Shown here piece by piece: positions 26,431 through 39,700 of a stretch of DNA of 64,000 nt. Numbering within the stretch: the first letter of the stretch is position 1; each line of letters begins with the position of its first letter. Below the pieces are notes generated by a model. It was not told where the DNA came from, searched no databases, and worked only from the letters and a program-made list of their open reading frames with translations. The stretch is from Agroathelia rolfsii (Eukaryota; Basidiomycota; Agaricomycetes; Amylocorticiales; Amylocorticiaceae). Both the position numbers and the translations under genes were made by a program. The stretch spans positions 5,580,001 through 5,644,000 of the forward strand of contig JABRWF010000001.1 in assembly GCA_018343915.1 (NCBI GenBank). The letters run 5' to 3'.

Positions 26431-27375
26431 TCGCACTAAGCACCATCTCACTTTCACTTTACTTTCACCTCTCATGTATAGTATACCCCCACGACTTAGA
26501 AGTGGTAACATAGGCCTTTTAGGCCTGATACTATCACTATAAATAAATGGATTTAAATATATACATATGCATAAACACGCTGAAACTTGACGCTGTCTAC
26601 TATATTACATTCAACTTGAGCTCATCTGGCAATTTCACATGTGTCGGAACTCTTCCATTGGTATACAGACCCTGTAACAAATCGGTCTTTGACTCAGAAC
26701 TGACTTCTGCCACACAAATTTTTTGGGAGTACACAACTTTGTCGCCGCGTCGCTTCCTGCACGCCCTTTCTCTTCTCCCGCCTCCCAGCCCCCGCTTCGC
26801 TTCCATCAACCACATTTACTTTGACCCCAGTACTCCTCTGTTGGCTCAGCTGCTGGAATATCTCTTCTGGTATGTATCACTATGCCTTATGCTACCTCAA
26901 TTTGTACAGTCAGTAGCATGCTGGCAAAACAAGATTGCCCCGCCATCAAGTGTGTCTGCAATCCCGGCCAGTCTCGCCATGCTAGTAACACAATAGTATG
27001 CCTATGCACACTACGCAACTTTTTCAAGAGCAAAATACCCTCTTTGTGCACTAGGAACCCAGGAAATGCGCATATATTCAGTCTGTCACATAAGCAAATC
27101 AGATCCAGGGCGTTACCTATTACTACAATTGGTCCATTCACTAGCATACATTATCCATCTTTTGGTGCGTAGTCTGCGCTCTAACGGTATATAGCTTCTG
27201 ACAGCATTTTTTTACATTAACTACATGTCCTATCCCGTAACAACAATAACTGCCAACGCCATTCAAGCCTCCCACTGGTAGAGGCTTTGTCAAGTTGAAG
27301 CCTCTATGACGACTTCTTTGTGCTGATGCATCATCTATCTAGCAAATGCGCAACACAATGGCAGAGTTTTCCCAA

Positions 27376-27412
<37 letters not shown>

Positions 27413-27660
27413 ACACTTTCGCAAATGCTGCTATATTTTCATTTCACTCCTAGGAATTCAGCAGAAAACATCAAGTAAGCATTCCTTGTTCTTGTCTCGT
27501 GACCTTGTACTTACAATAATTCTTCCAATACCCAATCGTGCGCTCTCTTGGGCGCTTTCTCGATACTCCATTTTGATATCATTTATAAAAAGATGCGTGA
27601 TCCAAGGACGAGCGCCGCTATAGCATTGACAGCGCGCCAGCATCCAAGAGTTGTTTGTTC
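26431..27660. other. Intergenic with open frame and 32-A run
   Basis: A plus-strand frame at 26547-26996 includes SATQIFWEYTTLSPRRFLHA and could hold an exon ending before a GTATGT near 26871, but I cannot place it in a family. Bases 27379-27410 are 32 consecutive A, flanked by no recognisable element. No confident gene. Confidence 0.4.
27379..27410. repeat. Poly-A run of 32
   Basis: Longest homopolymer in the window. It could be the tail of a decayed retroposon, but no retroposon body is recognisable on its 5' side. Confidence 0.6.
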
Positions 27661-27685
27661 GTATATATAATCACTTGAGATAAAA

Positions 27686-27862
27686 AGCGAGCCTCAGACC
27701 AGTCTAGACACAGGCACAATAGAGAATAAAATTCCGCTTGTCTCGTACAGTGTCGTCGTACGGAGTCAAATGGATAGAGTAGCTACATACAATGTACGGT
27801 TATTCTAAATGTAAGATCACATGATTCGTTACATGTCACGATATTACGGATTGTATCATAAC
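27686..27862. repeat. Dispersed repeat, copy 2
   Basis: Same orientation match to 10445-10617, with the core CTTGTCTCGTACAGTGT and CGTACGGAGTCAAA. Copies differ by scattered substitutions and small indels, so they are not very recent. Confidence 0.6.
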
Positions 27863-28314
27863 ATCACTGACAGAAATGAAAAAAGTACCAAAAATCAAAA
27901 ATATGCATTGGGTGATCACCAAAGGCGTAAAGAATAAATATTTAAAAAGCATATGATCGAGTCAAAAACAATCAGAATCATCATTTCAAAGATGTTGCAC
28001 TATTTGCAAGGTCAATTGCAAGCCCTCATCCCACGATGAAGACATACGATGATTCCGGATTATTTTATAACTGAGAGGTTTCCCATCATCATCGCTATGA
28101 CCACTGATGATGTAAATGTACTATATTCTATCTCGTCACTCTTTCTGAATGTGGAACCGATTGACATAGCTTGTAGATGTTGATAGCGACTGAACGCTAT
28201 CGCGTAAAGATTTTCTCGAGACGTTCGGATTCATGACGTATCGTTTAAACAGTATTGCGCTATAGCTTCTAGACTCTCAAGTATAGAAGGCCAGAAATTC
28301 AGTCCAAAATGTAA
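27863..28314. other. Intergenic, no gene seen
   Basis: AT-rich, with no open frame or motif that I recognise. Confidence 0.4.
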
Positions 28315-29746
28315 TTAATCAGACTCTGGAACATAAGCTTTAGTTAGCAGCCTCATGAAGGAGAACAATAGTACCAAAGCCATTTTACGCTTCAATCCGT
28401 AATACCTTGGGTCGACCCTTACAAAATTTTCTATTTCGATTTTGAGCGATTTAGTAGAGCTACATTGCTCCAATGTGATGTACAGTAGGTATACTAGAAA
28501 AGAAACGAGTTTCATGGCTTATAGCTGTTAACATTGGATGAAAATGACCTTGAGTAACTCAAGATTAAATAAGTCCAAGTCAATCTTTGCGGAAGTTTCA
28601 GCTGGAGCATTACTAGTTCACGGCCGGATGATCTCAGGAGATGAACGACAAGCTGGATGGGACACTTCAGGGCTCGATTCGTGTGAATACAGTTGGGAAG
28701 GTGTATAGAGACAGACTACTAGTGTAACAGACGACGAGGCAAAGTAATTTTGAAATTCTGCATGTGTGAAAAGCCATTAATGCGAGACTCTTTTCGTTAG
28801 TGTCCAAAATCGTGAGTGATTCGAGGGGACCACAATAGGGGAGAGTGGCCCTATATGACGCGAGGTTGGTCAAAACAAGTTCCATGAGTGATTCACTAAA
28901 AATTACCGACGTTCGTACGGTTCTCTCTTCCTTTTCGAGTGACCTGGGGCATTGAATGGAAATGCAGACTTGAGCAAGACTGAATAACTACAAACAGAGA
29001 CAATAAAAAAGCAGATCTCATGGTAGAGGTTGTGTCGCGGCACAGGAGTGCATTCTAATGAGTGTAGATGCTCATTAGTTATCGGCAAGTTCATTAAGTA
29101 CAGCTGCTTTAATGCGACAACCCTACAAAGAGTAGCGAACAACCTGTTCAAGGGCATTCAATGTACTTCCATGTAGCGAGGAAGATAACAAAGCATTTGA
29201 TGAAGACAATTAAGTCTAAGAATTCCAAAGAGCGCGCCATGACGCGGTCCACCAGTTTGGTCGCCCACCGCTTTTCAAGTAATAAACACTGTTAGAAATC
29301 TGTGGGCTCTCGTAGGTTTCGAGGACAGACAGGTCAAATCCGACCTCCCTGGAGACAAATGTTTGTGCACGGTGTCACAAGCTGCTGCAGGTCAGGAATA
29401 ATGTTTTCAAGTATCGCTTTTCGAGGCTAGATGATAGTACGCGCTCTCAGGCTTTACATTAAAAGAGACAGAGAAGCAAATCATTTGGACCAGCGTCCAA
29501 CATCATGGGAGACCCTAGGATTATTGAATCGTAGCATTGCATGAATAGGGCGCTATGGTTGCTGAGTGCCGCAAAGTCAAATCGGGTGGCACTGATTACT
29601 GTGGCAAACATGAAACCGTCCAAAGCCACCGGGATTGTCGGCCCGGGGTCCAAAATTGAAGACTGCAAGCTGGTTATACCGTGACACTTGTCCATGTTAC
29701 TTCGAAAGTTACTATACACTCGACCTTCCTCTCTACAGCTGAACAC
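28315..29746 (-). pseudogene. LRR/F-box-like gene or remnant
   Basis: Several minus-strand frames read like leucine-rich F-box-type protein pieces in the right order: KRWATKLVDRVMARSLEFLD (about 29275-29215), LCRVVALKQLYLMNLPITNE (about 29135-29075), LMELVLTNLASYRATLP with LESLTILDTNEKSL (about 28885-28780), and SSTKSLKIEIENFVRVDPRYY (about 28460-28395). Such chains of short exons occur in Agaricomycete F-box/LRR genes. I could not join them into one clean reading frame, and no N-terminal F-box is clear (the frame at 29746-29459 does not match one). It may be a real many-exon gene or a decayed copy; decay seems slightly more likely. Confidence 0.35.
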
Positions 29747-29796
29747 AACTTAATCAATCCAGCTTAAAAAATACATATACGATACAAAACTTAGAC

Positions 29797-30883
29797 ATGT
29801 CGAGCCTACGCAAACACAATACCAAAAATGGGGCATCGGACAGCGATGATGATGCACCAGAATCCGTCTCTCTCGCTCAATCCAAAAGCTCCGTCAAGGC
29901 GCATGATAATGCCATGCGTGAAGCACACCATGTTCTGAGGAAAAAGAGGAAGGAGGAGAATAGGGCTAAAGATGAAAAAGCCAAGGCGAGGGCAGTGCTG
30001 AGGAAAGAAAAGCAGGGTTTGCAGAAGAGGGATAATGGAATGCAGAGGGCGCATAAACGCAAAGAAATCGATGTCTCCGCCTTAGAAGCCAGAATGGCCC
30101 GAGCAATGGACGAGGCCGAGGATGAGGAAAGCGATGAGGACGAGATCTCGATGGACATGCTTGGTGGAATGGCTAGTGGCAGCGAATTGGAAGAGAACGA
30201 CTCGGATGGCGACGGCCAATTTGATGACAGGAATATTGACGATGCATCAAGTACAACAGATGAAGAGTTGGATAACCATTCAGAAGAACTTGATGGTCGG
30301 TTTCATGAGTCTGACGAGCTCATGGATGAAGATGGCGAAGTCCTCGGAGGCGATTCACTCACAGTTGGGCCCCCTCAAGCCTATCTCCCCGAAGACATGT
30401 TCTCTGCTGCATTCTCTGCACCTGCTCGTCGTTCGCGCTCAAGTCATGTTGCCCCACCCTCACAAAAAAGCACCAAAAAGCGTAGCAAGAAGCCTAAAAC
30501 CCGTGACTCCGCCAAAGAAATAGTCCTAGGGTGAGCCTTCTTACCCTAATCGTAAGGCCACATCCACACTAAATAAACAAATTTGTTAGCCCTCGTGCAA
30601 TACAAGTATCATCCCAGAACGAAAATCCCGTCCTTGCCTCTGCTCGGCGCGCGGCCCCTTCCAAAAAAATCAATAAGTTTCTCAATCGTCAGCTAAAGCT
30701 AAAGAATAATTTCACCCTAAATTCGTCGGTCAAATCCAAACTTGCTAACTCTGGATGGGAGCGGAGACCAGGTATATTTTTCGAGTATGAATTATTGAAT
30801 ACATCTAATAAACGTTGTTTACAGCCGATCTTGGTGTATTCAAGAGAGCTGGTCCCGCAACACACTTCGTTCGCAGGGTATGA
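29797..30883 (+). CDS. Acidic nuclear protein, Bud21/Utp16-like (U3 snoRNA-associated)
   Basis: Three exons (29797-30530, 30590-30771, 30825-30883) encode 324 residues. The N-terminal third is basic and helical (EAHHVLRKKRKEENRAKDEK), the middle is strongly acidic (DEAEDEESDEDEISMDMLGG), and the C-terminal part is basic. The last 70 residues, with SARRAAPSKKINKFLNRQLK, then SGWERRPADLGVFKRAGPA and FVRRV, resemble the C-terminal segment of the U3_snoRNA_assoc family (yeast Bud21/Utp16), which belongs to the small-subunit processome that matures 18S rRNA in the nucleolus. Acidic and basic blocks are common in nucleolar proteins, so the family call rests mainly on the C-terminus. Splice sites are consensus (GTGAGC, GTATAT; TTGTTAG, TTTACAG). 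No neighbour is functionally related. Confidence 0.6.
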
Positions 30884-32965
30884 AGATACCACAGAGGGAT
30901 TTTATTTTTTTGCGGCAGCAGCAGAGCAACCATAATTGATCTGGACTCATGCAACCTGTTGAACGGTTTCCTTGCTAACACCATAAGCGGAAATTACTTT
31001 ACTGTAACAAAAAAAAAAATAGCAAACCCTCTGAATACATATTACTTCGTCAGAGGCTGTGCTCAATCCATTACCAATTACTCATATCAATCATATTTTG
31101 TTCTATTTCCTTTCAAGTCGAGATATCATATCTCTCTTCACTCATGAGCAAAGGCTCCGTAAATGAACCACGAAATATTCAAGAGTAAGATACGATTGAC
31201 CTGAATAAAATATCGGGATAGTCTTACGGTATCCCGTCAGGGAGTGATGTCAAATCATCATCTCATTTGGGATTAGTTGCTGCATGAGATTGGAATGGAC
31301 CACGAGTGAGATTTAACACGTATGCTTTATTTGCAGTTTTTCGTTTAAAAGGAGCCAAATGCTTACAGAAAACGCGAGTTTGCAGGTTATGACACCAGCA
31401 CTAGGTATGAATCCCGTTTTGTGATTTCGCTGGCGTAGTTTATGATCTCCATCTGGTCGTCCGTAATGAAAGTTCAGATTAGCGAAACAATTCTTGGATG
31501 TGGATCAATCTCAAAAAGCTGAATCATTTATATATACGTAACACTATGTAACACACAAATATTCATTTGGTAGTCTCTAGAAAAGAAGAAAACTATCCCA
31601 AACATCTTTGCTATTTGCTGGCATGAAATTAACGTAATCTGAAATGATAAAAAGTCAGTGGTGTTACAACAACATAAAGCACGAGATTAAAGGTCGGGAT
31701 GAGAAATTTGACAGTTTCAGCTACCGTTGTAGTAAAGCAGATCATGTTGCCTCTACACAAGGCGATCATACAATAGGGAACTTGTTTCACATCATGTGTG
31801 AAAGTTTTATGGTAAGTGAAAACACTCACTTGGTAGCACAGCAAATTAAAGCACTTTTAAGCCATTAAGGGACTCAGTAAAAGCTCTGGAATGAAGATCC
31901 GATGAGCAAGAAGTTGCTGGCTCTCGTGGTAAAAGTCCGAGTCTGACGTGTGCGCCTACAATGCAAGGAGTGAGTTCAAAGCCCGCCATCAAACTAGCAG
32001 CTTACGTCATACAAGGGAGCTCATTTCCATGATCATGCAGGCGCTCTTCAAGTTGTTGTCCGAATCTTAGCCTCATTGGCAACAATGATCGGCAGTACAC
32101 CTTACAACTATTTTACAGATTACCTTAGAAAACTAAATTCTAGAGGACTATTACCCAATTCCCTAAAGCTATCAGTGTATCCATCGACTTAAGCTAACCA
32201 ACATTCATAATTTTCTCGGACAAGGAAACAAATCCTCATCGAGGACTCATCGATAAGTTAGGTTACGCAAGCAGAAGTACCATATGGCGACTTTTATATT
32301 CGCTTGGCGTCTATTTTCTACGTATGATTTCGATAATTTTTCCAATGAAGCCTTTCAAGGCAAATAAGCAAACCATATAGCTCAGAAGCCCTGACTTGTC
32401 GGATCTCTCTTCAATCTCACACAGATGAATGTATTATTGGTTGACCAAGAAAATATGTTAAACTTTCTGAAATCATGCTCGTTTATTGACGAGGCTCAAA
32501 TCTGTCGGCAATGTATTCGATAGATCCGAGTTGTTAATAAAGACGAATCTTAGAGAATTTGTCCAGTACATCGATATCTGATTCAATGCTAGTATTTCAC
32601 TACTCGTATCTTTTTTGAGATATTTTATGCGTGTTAATTATGACCAGGTTTACAGGGCACTTGGCATAATGGGTGAATAGACCGGAGAAATGCGGGAAAA
32701 TGTCTGGCTACAAACTGACAGCCCATCATACGTGCAAGTGGCCAGCATCAAAAAATGATGGGATTCCTGTATTCTGACTCTTGCGCTTCTGCATTCCCAA
32801 GACAACTATTTCACTCGATCTCATTTGAGATTTCATAAAGGCTGAATTTCACAATGGTAAAGAATCGGCAATCAGAACCCTGATTTCTGAAGTCTTCAAA
32901 ATCTTGGTATATTTCTCCCCACAGCTGTGATCAGTCCCCCTTTTCCTCGTGCACGACAGGCTACG
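30884..32965. other. Gene-poor AT-rich stretch
   Basis: About 2 kb with no supportable gene. A poly-A run lies at about 31010-31019. Short frames at 31629-31868 overlap on both strands and look like chance. The last 100 bases precede the first intact glutaminase gene and include its C/T-rich leader. Confidence 0.45.
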
Positions 32966-35900
32966 ATGCACGACCAGCGTCTTGTCAAGTTACTAGCTGT
33001 GCTAGCTCTCTTTATGATATCTCTCGTTAATGCTAATAGTTGGACCTCTACTCCCGTGACGCCTCCATCATATCCTCTAGCAGTCAGGTTAATAGTCTAT
33101 TTCTATTTTGTGTTCAGTAACAAAGCAGCTGACACCCTCTACGACTAAAAAATAGATCGCCATATTTATCCGCTTGGCTGCCTCAGGGTTCTGGGAGCGC
33201 ATTGAACAGTGCTTGGCCGCAGTTTTGGACTGGTTCTATATTAGGATGGGCGGGTTATGTCAGAGTGGATGGTACAACTTATGTCTTCTTGGGCGAACCG
33301 GTCGTTTCTGGCCTTTCTCCTTCTCAAGCAACGCAAAAGGCGGCCAACTACACGTCGACACGGAGTATCTTCACGCTCGATGCTGGCCCTGTTACCCTTA
33401 CAGCAACATTCCTGAGTCCTGTGGAGCCGAAGAATATCACATTACAGTCTTTACCGTTTTCTTATCTAGCCATTGATGTTGCGAGCAATGATGGCTCGTC
33501 ACATTCAGTACAAGTCTATTCCGATATCTCAGCTGAATGGCTGACTGGAAACAACAGCCTGACAGCAACATGGTCAACTAACTTTGCGAGCGACGTAACG
33601 ACCCACTATGCCCAACTTCAAGATCAGCAACTGTTCACGGAGATATCTGACCGGGCACAATATGGATCGGTGTATTATTCTACTGCAAATGTCTCTGGCA
33701 TGACGTATATGACAGGCGCGGATGTCGATGTTAGAGGGCAGTTTATTCGCCAGGGCGTGTTGAACAACACTGAAGACACCAACTATCGTGCTGTATCTGA
33801 TAATTGGCCCGTATTCGCGTTTGCGGCCGATCTAGGCAATGTATCAGGCACAACTTCAAGTCCCTTGGTGTTTACGATTGGACATGTCCGCGACCCAGTT
33901 ATCCAATACATAGTAGCGGATGCTCAAATCCAGCAACGTAGTTCATATTTCTGGAGTATGTTTTCTGGCGTGTTCGATGCCGTGAGCGTATACTTTGGAT
34001 CATATTACGACATGTTTTGACGCGGATCTACAGATATCGTTCTTTTATAGCGATTATTCTTCGGCTCTGTCAGTTTCGAATACCTTTGACTTGCAGCTAT
34101 CGAACGATGCAATTCAATTCTCCTCAGAATACGCGGCATATGCATCTTTATCTGTCAGGCAGGTACTAGGCGCTACAGAGATAACAATTTCCAAAGATTC
34201 CTCGGGTAACTGGAATACGAGTGATATTTTGATGTTCATGAAGGAGATCTCCAGTGACGGTGTAAGTCTCTATTTTATGATCTTGATCGCAATGAAATAT
34301 AAATTTCATTGCCTCTAACAGAACGTCAACACGGTGGACGTCATCTTCCCATCGTGGCCAGCTTTCCTTTACATGAACCCTACGCTCGGCCAATATCTGC
34401 TACAAGGCCTTTTTGAATACCAAGCGACAGGGCAATGGCCCAATGCGTGGAGTATTCACGACCTCGGAAATAATTATCCTAATGCTACAGGCCATAACAA
34501 TGGTCAGGATGAAAACATGCCTTTAGAAGGTAAGTTTTATCATTTAGTACCATCACCTGGATTCTGACTATACCACACCAGAGTGTGGTAATATGCTCAT
34601 CATGACGTACAGTCTGTATCAAAAGACAAACGACAAGACACTCATTTCCACCTACGTACGTCGATCATATATTTTCAATGGATTAGAAGTGTTCATCAAG
34701 CTTCATAGTACTCACTCCTCAAGCAATGGACGCAATTCCTGATTTCTGAGGCCCTCATTCCCGAGAACCAGATCAGCACGGACGACTTTGCAGGCTCGCT
34801 TGCTAATCAGACCAATCTTGCAATCAAGGGTATCGTTGGCATTGGTGCTATGTCTAAAATTGCATCAATCATGGGTGACAATGAAGATGCCTCGAATTAC
34901 TCCGTAAGATTTCGCATGGAATGACTATATCATTTCGGCAATAGTATGCTGAGGCGCATCAATAGAGTATTGCAACCAACTATGTTGAGCAATGGCAGAA
35001 GCTGGCAACATCTTCTGATGGAAAGCACCTTACACTCAATGTGAGTAACATGTCAACCATATTATGCCAAGTTTATAACACTCCTCCGTATTATATTACA
35101 GTATGGCGATGAAAATAGGTGGGACTCCAAGGATATGATTAAAATTCAATGTTCAAATTGCTAAAGACTTTACGTAGTTGGGGTTTATCGTACAACCTGT
35201 ACGGCGACACACTTCTTGGTTTAAAACTTTTCCCAGATTCGGTATACGAGATGCGTAAGTAATAGCCTTAATGAGATGAAGCTGTAATATCTTAACCAAA
35301 TAATACAGAGGACGCATGGTATCAAACCGTAAATAGTAAGTTGAAGATACTCATGCTTCCGGATGTGATTGTTCATCTGCCATCTGTTCAGACAAATACG
35401 GAGTTCCCTTGGATACAAGGTAAAAGGTCTTGATATCTCGTGATACCGATACTAAATGAGAATTTACTCTAGGCATACATATACTAAGACAGGTTCGTTT
35501 TCAATGCTGCCGCTATGTCTTTGTCGCTTATCATCTAAACTCTGCTTTGCCTAAATAGATTGGCAGACATTTATGGCCGCCATCTCGGTCTCAGACAAGA
35601 CACGACAAATATTCATCAATGCCGACTTCTCTTATATGAGCAGCGGAAACTCGAAGAGTACAATGCCATTCAGTGATTGGTATGATACTACTACAGGAAT
35701 TAGCCAAGGCTTCCGAGCAAGACCTGTTGTTGGAGGACACTTCGCGCTACTGGGTTAGTGTATTTCTGTTTTGTTACATTCAAACTCTTACCGACAATCG
35801 TATGTTGGAACCTGGCTATCTTAGTGTCCAACACAAACACAACCTCCAGCCCTTCATCGTCGTCATCGTCTTCTTCCTCAACGAGAAAAAGCAGCGGTAC

Positions 35901-35985
35901 TCTGCGTAGCTCTTACTCCCAACCAACCCTATATTTGGTCATGCTTCCTTTGATTGTACAAGCCATTCGTTCCTTGTTTCCATAA
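32966..35985 (+). CDS. Secreted GtaA-type glutaminase 1
   Basis: Fourteen exons (32966-33087, 33156-33981, 34034-34261, 34322-34529, 34582-34655, 34709-34903, 34966-35040, 35102-35118, 35178-35254, 35309-35335, 35392-35419, 35473-35492, 35559-35753, 35825-35985) give 750 residues. The protein matches fungal GtaA-type glutaminases, which turn extracellular glutamine into glutamate and ammonia. After a signal peptide (about 1-23) come PLAVRSPYLSAWL, the N-terminal beta domain (ILGWAGYVRVDG, FTLDAGPVTLTATFLSPVEP), the GtaA/DUF4965-like part (DNWPVFAFAADLG, FTIGHVRDPVIQYIVAD), then an alpha-helical DUF1793-like part (IHDLGNNYPNATGHN, MPLEGECGNMLIMTY, NLAIKGIVGIGAMSKIAS, FSDWYDTTTG, ARPVVGGHFALLG). 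A Ser run and hydrophobic tail (LYLVMLPLIVQAI) suggest a GPI anchor. The domain order is that of the family; I infer activity from family membership only. Its tandem paralog starts 743 bases downstream. Confidence 0.88.
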
Positions 35986-36727
35986 CAGTCGATCAACTGA
36001 GTTATATGGCTTATTCCCTTGGTATATAACGAGATATTTATGATACATGTATTTATCTATTTATTGTAACTGAAGACTATCATTGCAACATTGGATAATT
36101 TTTTTCAAATAGTACATATCCAAGGCTAAAGGCACAATATATTCCACTTTTTCCGTTTCTGGATGAAACATGGACCTGTTCAAACCTACTGATTGACGCC
36201 CAGAGGCGGTGAACTTGAAGTTCCCGAGAAAGTGGTCATATTATAAGCCAAGACCGCCTGGAGTGCATAAGACGAATATCACACGTGGTGGTTTATCCGA
36301 TCCGCGGACCGGAAGCTTCAAGTTGAACCCGCTCACAAGTTCCCCTTACCACTACTACTACTAGTAGTACTTGTGCCTTTGGGCCTCTTTCATGTTCATT
36401 ATGCATCAATTTTCAAATAAATTAATTCAAATGAATCGCTATTGGACTATAGAGTATGGCTTATTGCTTTGCTAACGAGCTATATTTTGCAATCAATCAT
36501 CATCAGTGTCGTTGGCAACCGTGACAGCACTGGCCAAAGAGCGCAGACAGTCTGCGTCGGCAGTACATCATGATATCATCACGATATTTGTGATGATAGA
36601 ATGATGAACCATATACTAACTGTGCAGTTGACTACTTGAATATTTATGCTTGGTTGTAGCCTGGTAGCCATCCCTGTTCAGTCTCTCTACTTCTCTCTTC
36701 CTCGTCTTACCACTAGACTCCGGCGCC
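35986..36727. other. Intergenic between the two glutaminases
   Basis: 3' flank of copy 1 and promoter of copy 2. A palindromic triplet run (ACTACTACTAGTAGTAGT-like) lies at about 36350-36370. No gene seen. Confidence 0.5.
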
Positions 36728-39700
36728 ATGCGTCTCTGTAAAATGTTTGGCTCGACCTTTCTGATCGCTTGGTCTCTACTCTTCGCCCAGCAGGCGGTTT
36801 CTACTGCCTCCACACCGGTACCTCCCGCATATCCTCTGGCGGTTAAATCGCCATATCTTTCGGCATGGATGGCCAATGCCAACTTAAATGGTGCGTGGCC
36901 CACATTTTGGGACGGGTCGGTACGTTGAAACAGATTACGCATCTCTACTTCTACTCAGTCTAACTTTCAAATGACGAGGCCAGATACTGGGCTGGGCTGG
37001 TTATATTCGCGTGGATGACACGCCCTACATCTTCCTGGGTACACCATCAATCGCTGCTGGAAACACAACAAAGCAGACCAATGCAATCGTGCGTGATCCC
37101 ACTGCAGTCTGTAGTGTCTCGATGCATGTTCTAACCATGGTAATACTAGTTTACATCGACCCAGAGTATATTTACCATGGATGCGGGTCCCGTCACCTTG
37201 AACGTCACCTTCCTCAATCCGGTGGAGGCTAATAACCTGACCTTACAATCTCTACCCTTTACATACTTCTCCTTGAGTGTTAGTCCTAACGATGGCAAAT
37301 CACACTCCGTCCAAGTTTACTCGGACGTCTCCGGTGAATGGCTCGCCGCAAACAAAGACGATACGTTCAACATCACCTGGTCCACCTCAACTGGCTCTTC
37401 CATCATCACTCACCAGTCTCAGCTGGAGATACAACAAGAGTTTACAGTATCCAACGACCGCATACTTCAGGGCACCTTTTACTTTTCTACCTCCAATTCC
37501 GATGGACTAACTTGGCAAACTGGCCAAGACATTCTCGTACGACAGCAATTTGTGTCCAGCGGGAAACTAAACAACACGCAAGACACCAACTTCAGGGCGA
37601 TTAACGATTCTTGGCCTATGCTTGCGTTCGCAAAAGACTTTGGGACCGTGTCTTCTGGTAGCACGCCCAGTGTTCTCTTCACATTGGGCCACGTTCGCGA
37701 TCCACTAGCTCAGTATATTGTGTCAGATGGGCAAATGCAAAATAGGAGCGCATACTATTGGAGCTCCTTCTCCAGTATTACCGATGTAGTATGTGCCTTC
37801 AGTGGACTTAGTTGTAACCGTTCTCTCAGGTTCTACTATTTGATCTCATAGATTAATTTCCATTACAATGACTACTCCAACGCGCTATCCGTTGCCAATG
37901 ATTTCGATAGCAAGCTCAATCAAGCTTCAAACAAGATTGAAACTACTGGCATATACGCGTACACCACCGCACTATCCGTCGCTCAAACACTGTCTTGGAA
38001 TGAAATAACGATTTCAAAAGATTCTTCTGGAAATTGGAATACAAGTGACGTTCTTGTGTTCAATGCCAATGGCGTACGTTTCCAAGATCTTTCTCTACCT
38101 CAAATGTTTACCACCCCTTTCTCATGTAGGCTGTCAATACTGCCGATACTATCTACGCGGCTTGGCCGACTTATCTATACACGAATCCCGCTATCGGTGG
38201 CTACCTCTTGAGGGGTCTGTTAGAGTATCAGGCGACTGGTCAATATCCCAATCCATTTGCCGTGCACGATTTGGGCAGCGTATATCCGAATGCAACCGGT
38301 CACAACGACGGCAATGATTCACACATGCCCCTGGAAGGTTTGTTTGTTTATTTTTAGCGTATTCTGGTCTGAAAATAACATTCTGGGTCAGAGACTGGCA
38401 ACATGCTCATCATGACGTATAGTTACTACTTGGCAACGAAGGATAGTTCTTACATCACCCAATATGTGCGTTATTAATTTTATCATCGTGAGACAACGTT
38501 CAGTCTCTAATGCACCCTCTAGTACTCCCTTCTGGGCAAATGGGCGCAATATCTTGCTGGCAATACCTTATATCCAGCATTCCAGGATTCTACAGACAGC
38601 TTTGAGGGCCCGTCAGCACACCAGACTAACTTGGCTATCAAGGGCGTTATTGGCATTGGTGCCATGGCAAAAATGGCCTCTGTGATGGGTTACAATTCGG
38701 ATGCATCCAATTACTCAGTAAGTTTATGCTATCATTGTGATCCTTCCGGTCGTTGCAAATTTACGGATCCGTGTGTGATCATCCGCTGATCCGATGATCA
38801 ACTCGTAGTCAATTGCAACCAGCTACACTTCTCAAATACTCCAACTGGCCACTTCATCTGACAACACGCATTTGATGCTATTTGTGAGCACTAGCAAAGA
38901 ACTGGAGAAAATTTATCCTGATGAGCTAATGTTATCACCACAACAGTACGGAAATGAATCGAGGCAAGTCATCTCTGAAAACCATCTGGATTTTCCTCTG
39001 AAATAATTCTGTTTAGCTGGGGGCTCATGTACAATCTCTTTGCCGACAAGCTTTTGCAGCTGAACCTTTTCCCGGACTCAGTCTATACGATGTGTAAGTC
39101 CAGATCGTATATGCGGTTGGGGTTTTTGTCTGATTTTAGCGTTATAAGTGGATAACTACTATGTGACCGTCCAAAGTTTGTGGACCCACTTTCTCCGCCA
39201 ATCTTTCATCCCTTAATTAATGTTCTACTAGATGGATATGCATATAAATATGGTGTGCCCTTGGACGACCGTAACACCTACACACTCTCGGGTAGGTTGT
39301 TATATGCCTGCAGTCACGTCATTGTTATCTTACACTGAACCATTCCCTAGGGTGGGAGGCATTCCAGGCAGCTGTCTCAACATCATACCAGACGCGTGAC
39401 ACATTATTTCTGAATCCGATCTTCCAATTCGCCTTTAGCGGCAAGAATAGCGGTCCTTTGCCAGACATGTATGATACGATTAGTGGCGACTTCCTCAATT
39501 ACAAGGGTCGGTGTTATGTCGGTGGTCACCTTGCCTTGCTTGGTAAGTCAAGGGCAATATTGTCTCTTGCTTATCTTAGCTAATCTCACCTGGATCTGCG
39601 ACTACTTTTACTCCGCCGTGCATGTTTACTATAGTCGTCAACGGATCTATTGAATCCTCCAGCGCGTCCACATCGAGTGCCTCGCCATCGTCCACGAGCT

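Noticed and set aside
26547..26996. 149-residue plus-strand frame as a gene
   Set aside because: It starts in AT-rich low-complexity sequence and has no recognisable domain; kept only as a remark on the intergenic region.
27379..27410. Retroposon insertion inferred from the 32-A run
   Set aside because: No retroposon body or target-site duplication is visible, so only the run is reported.
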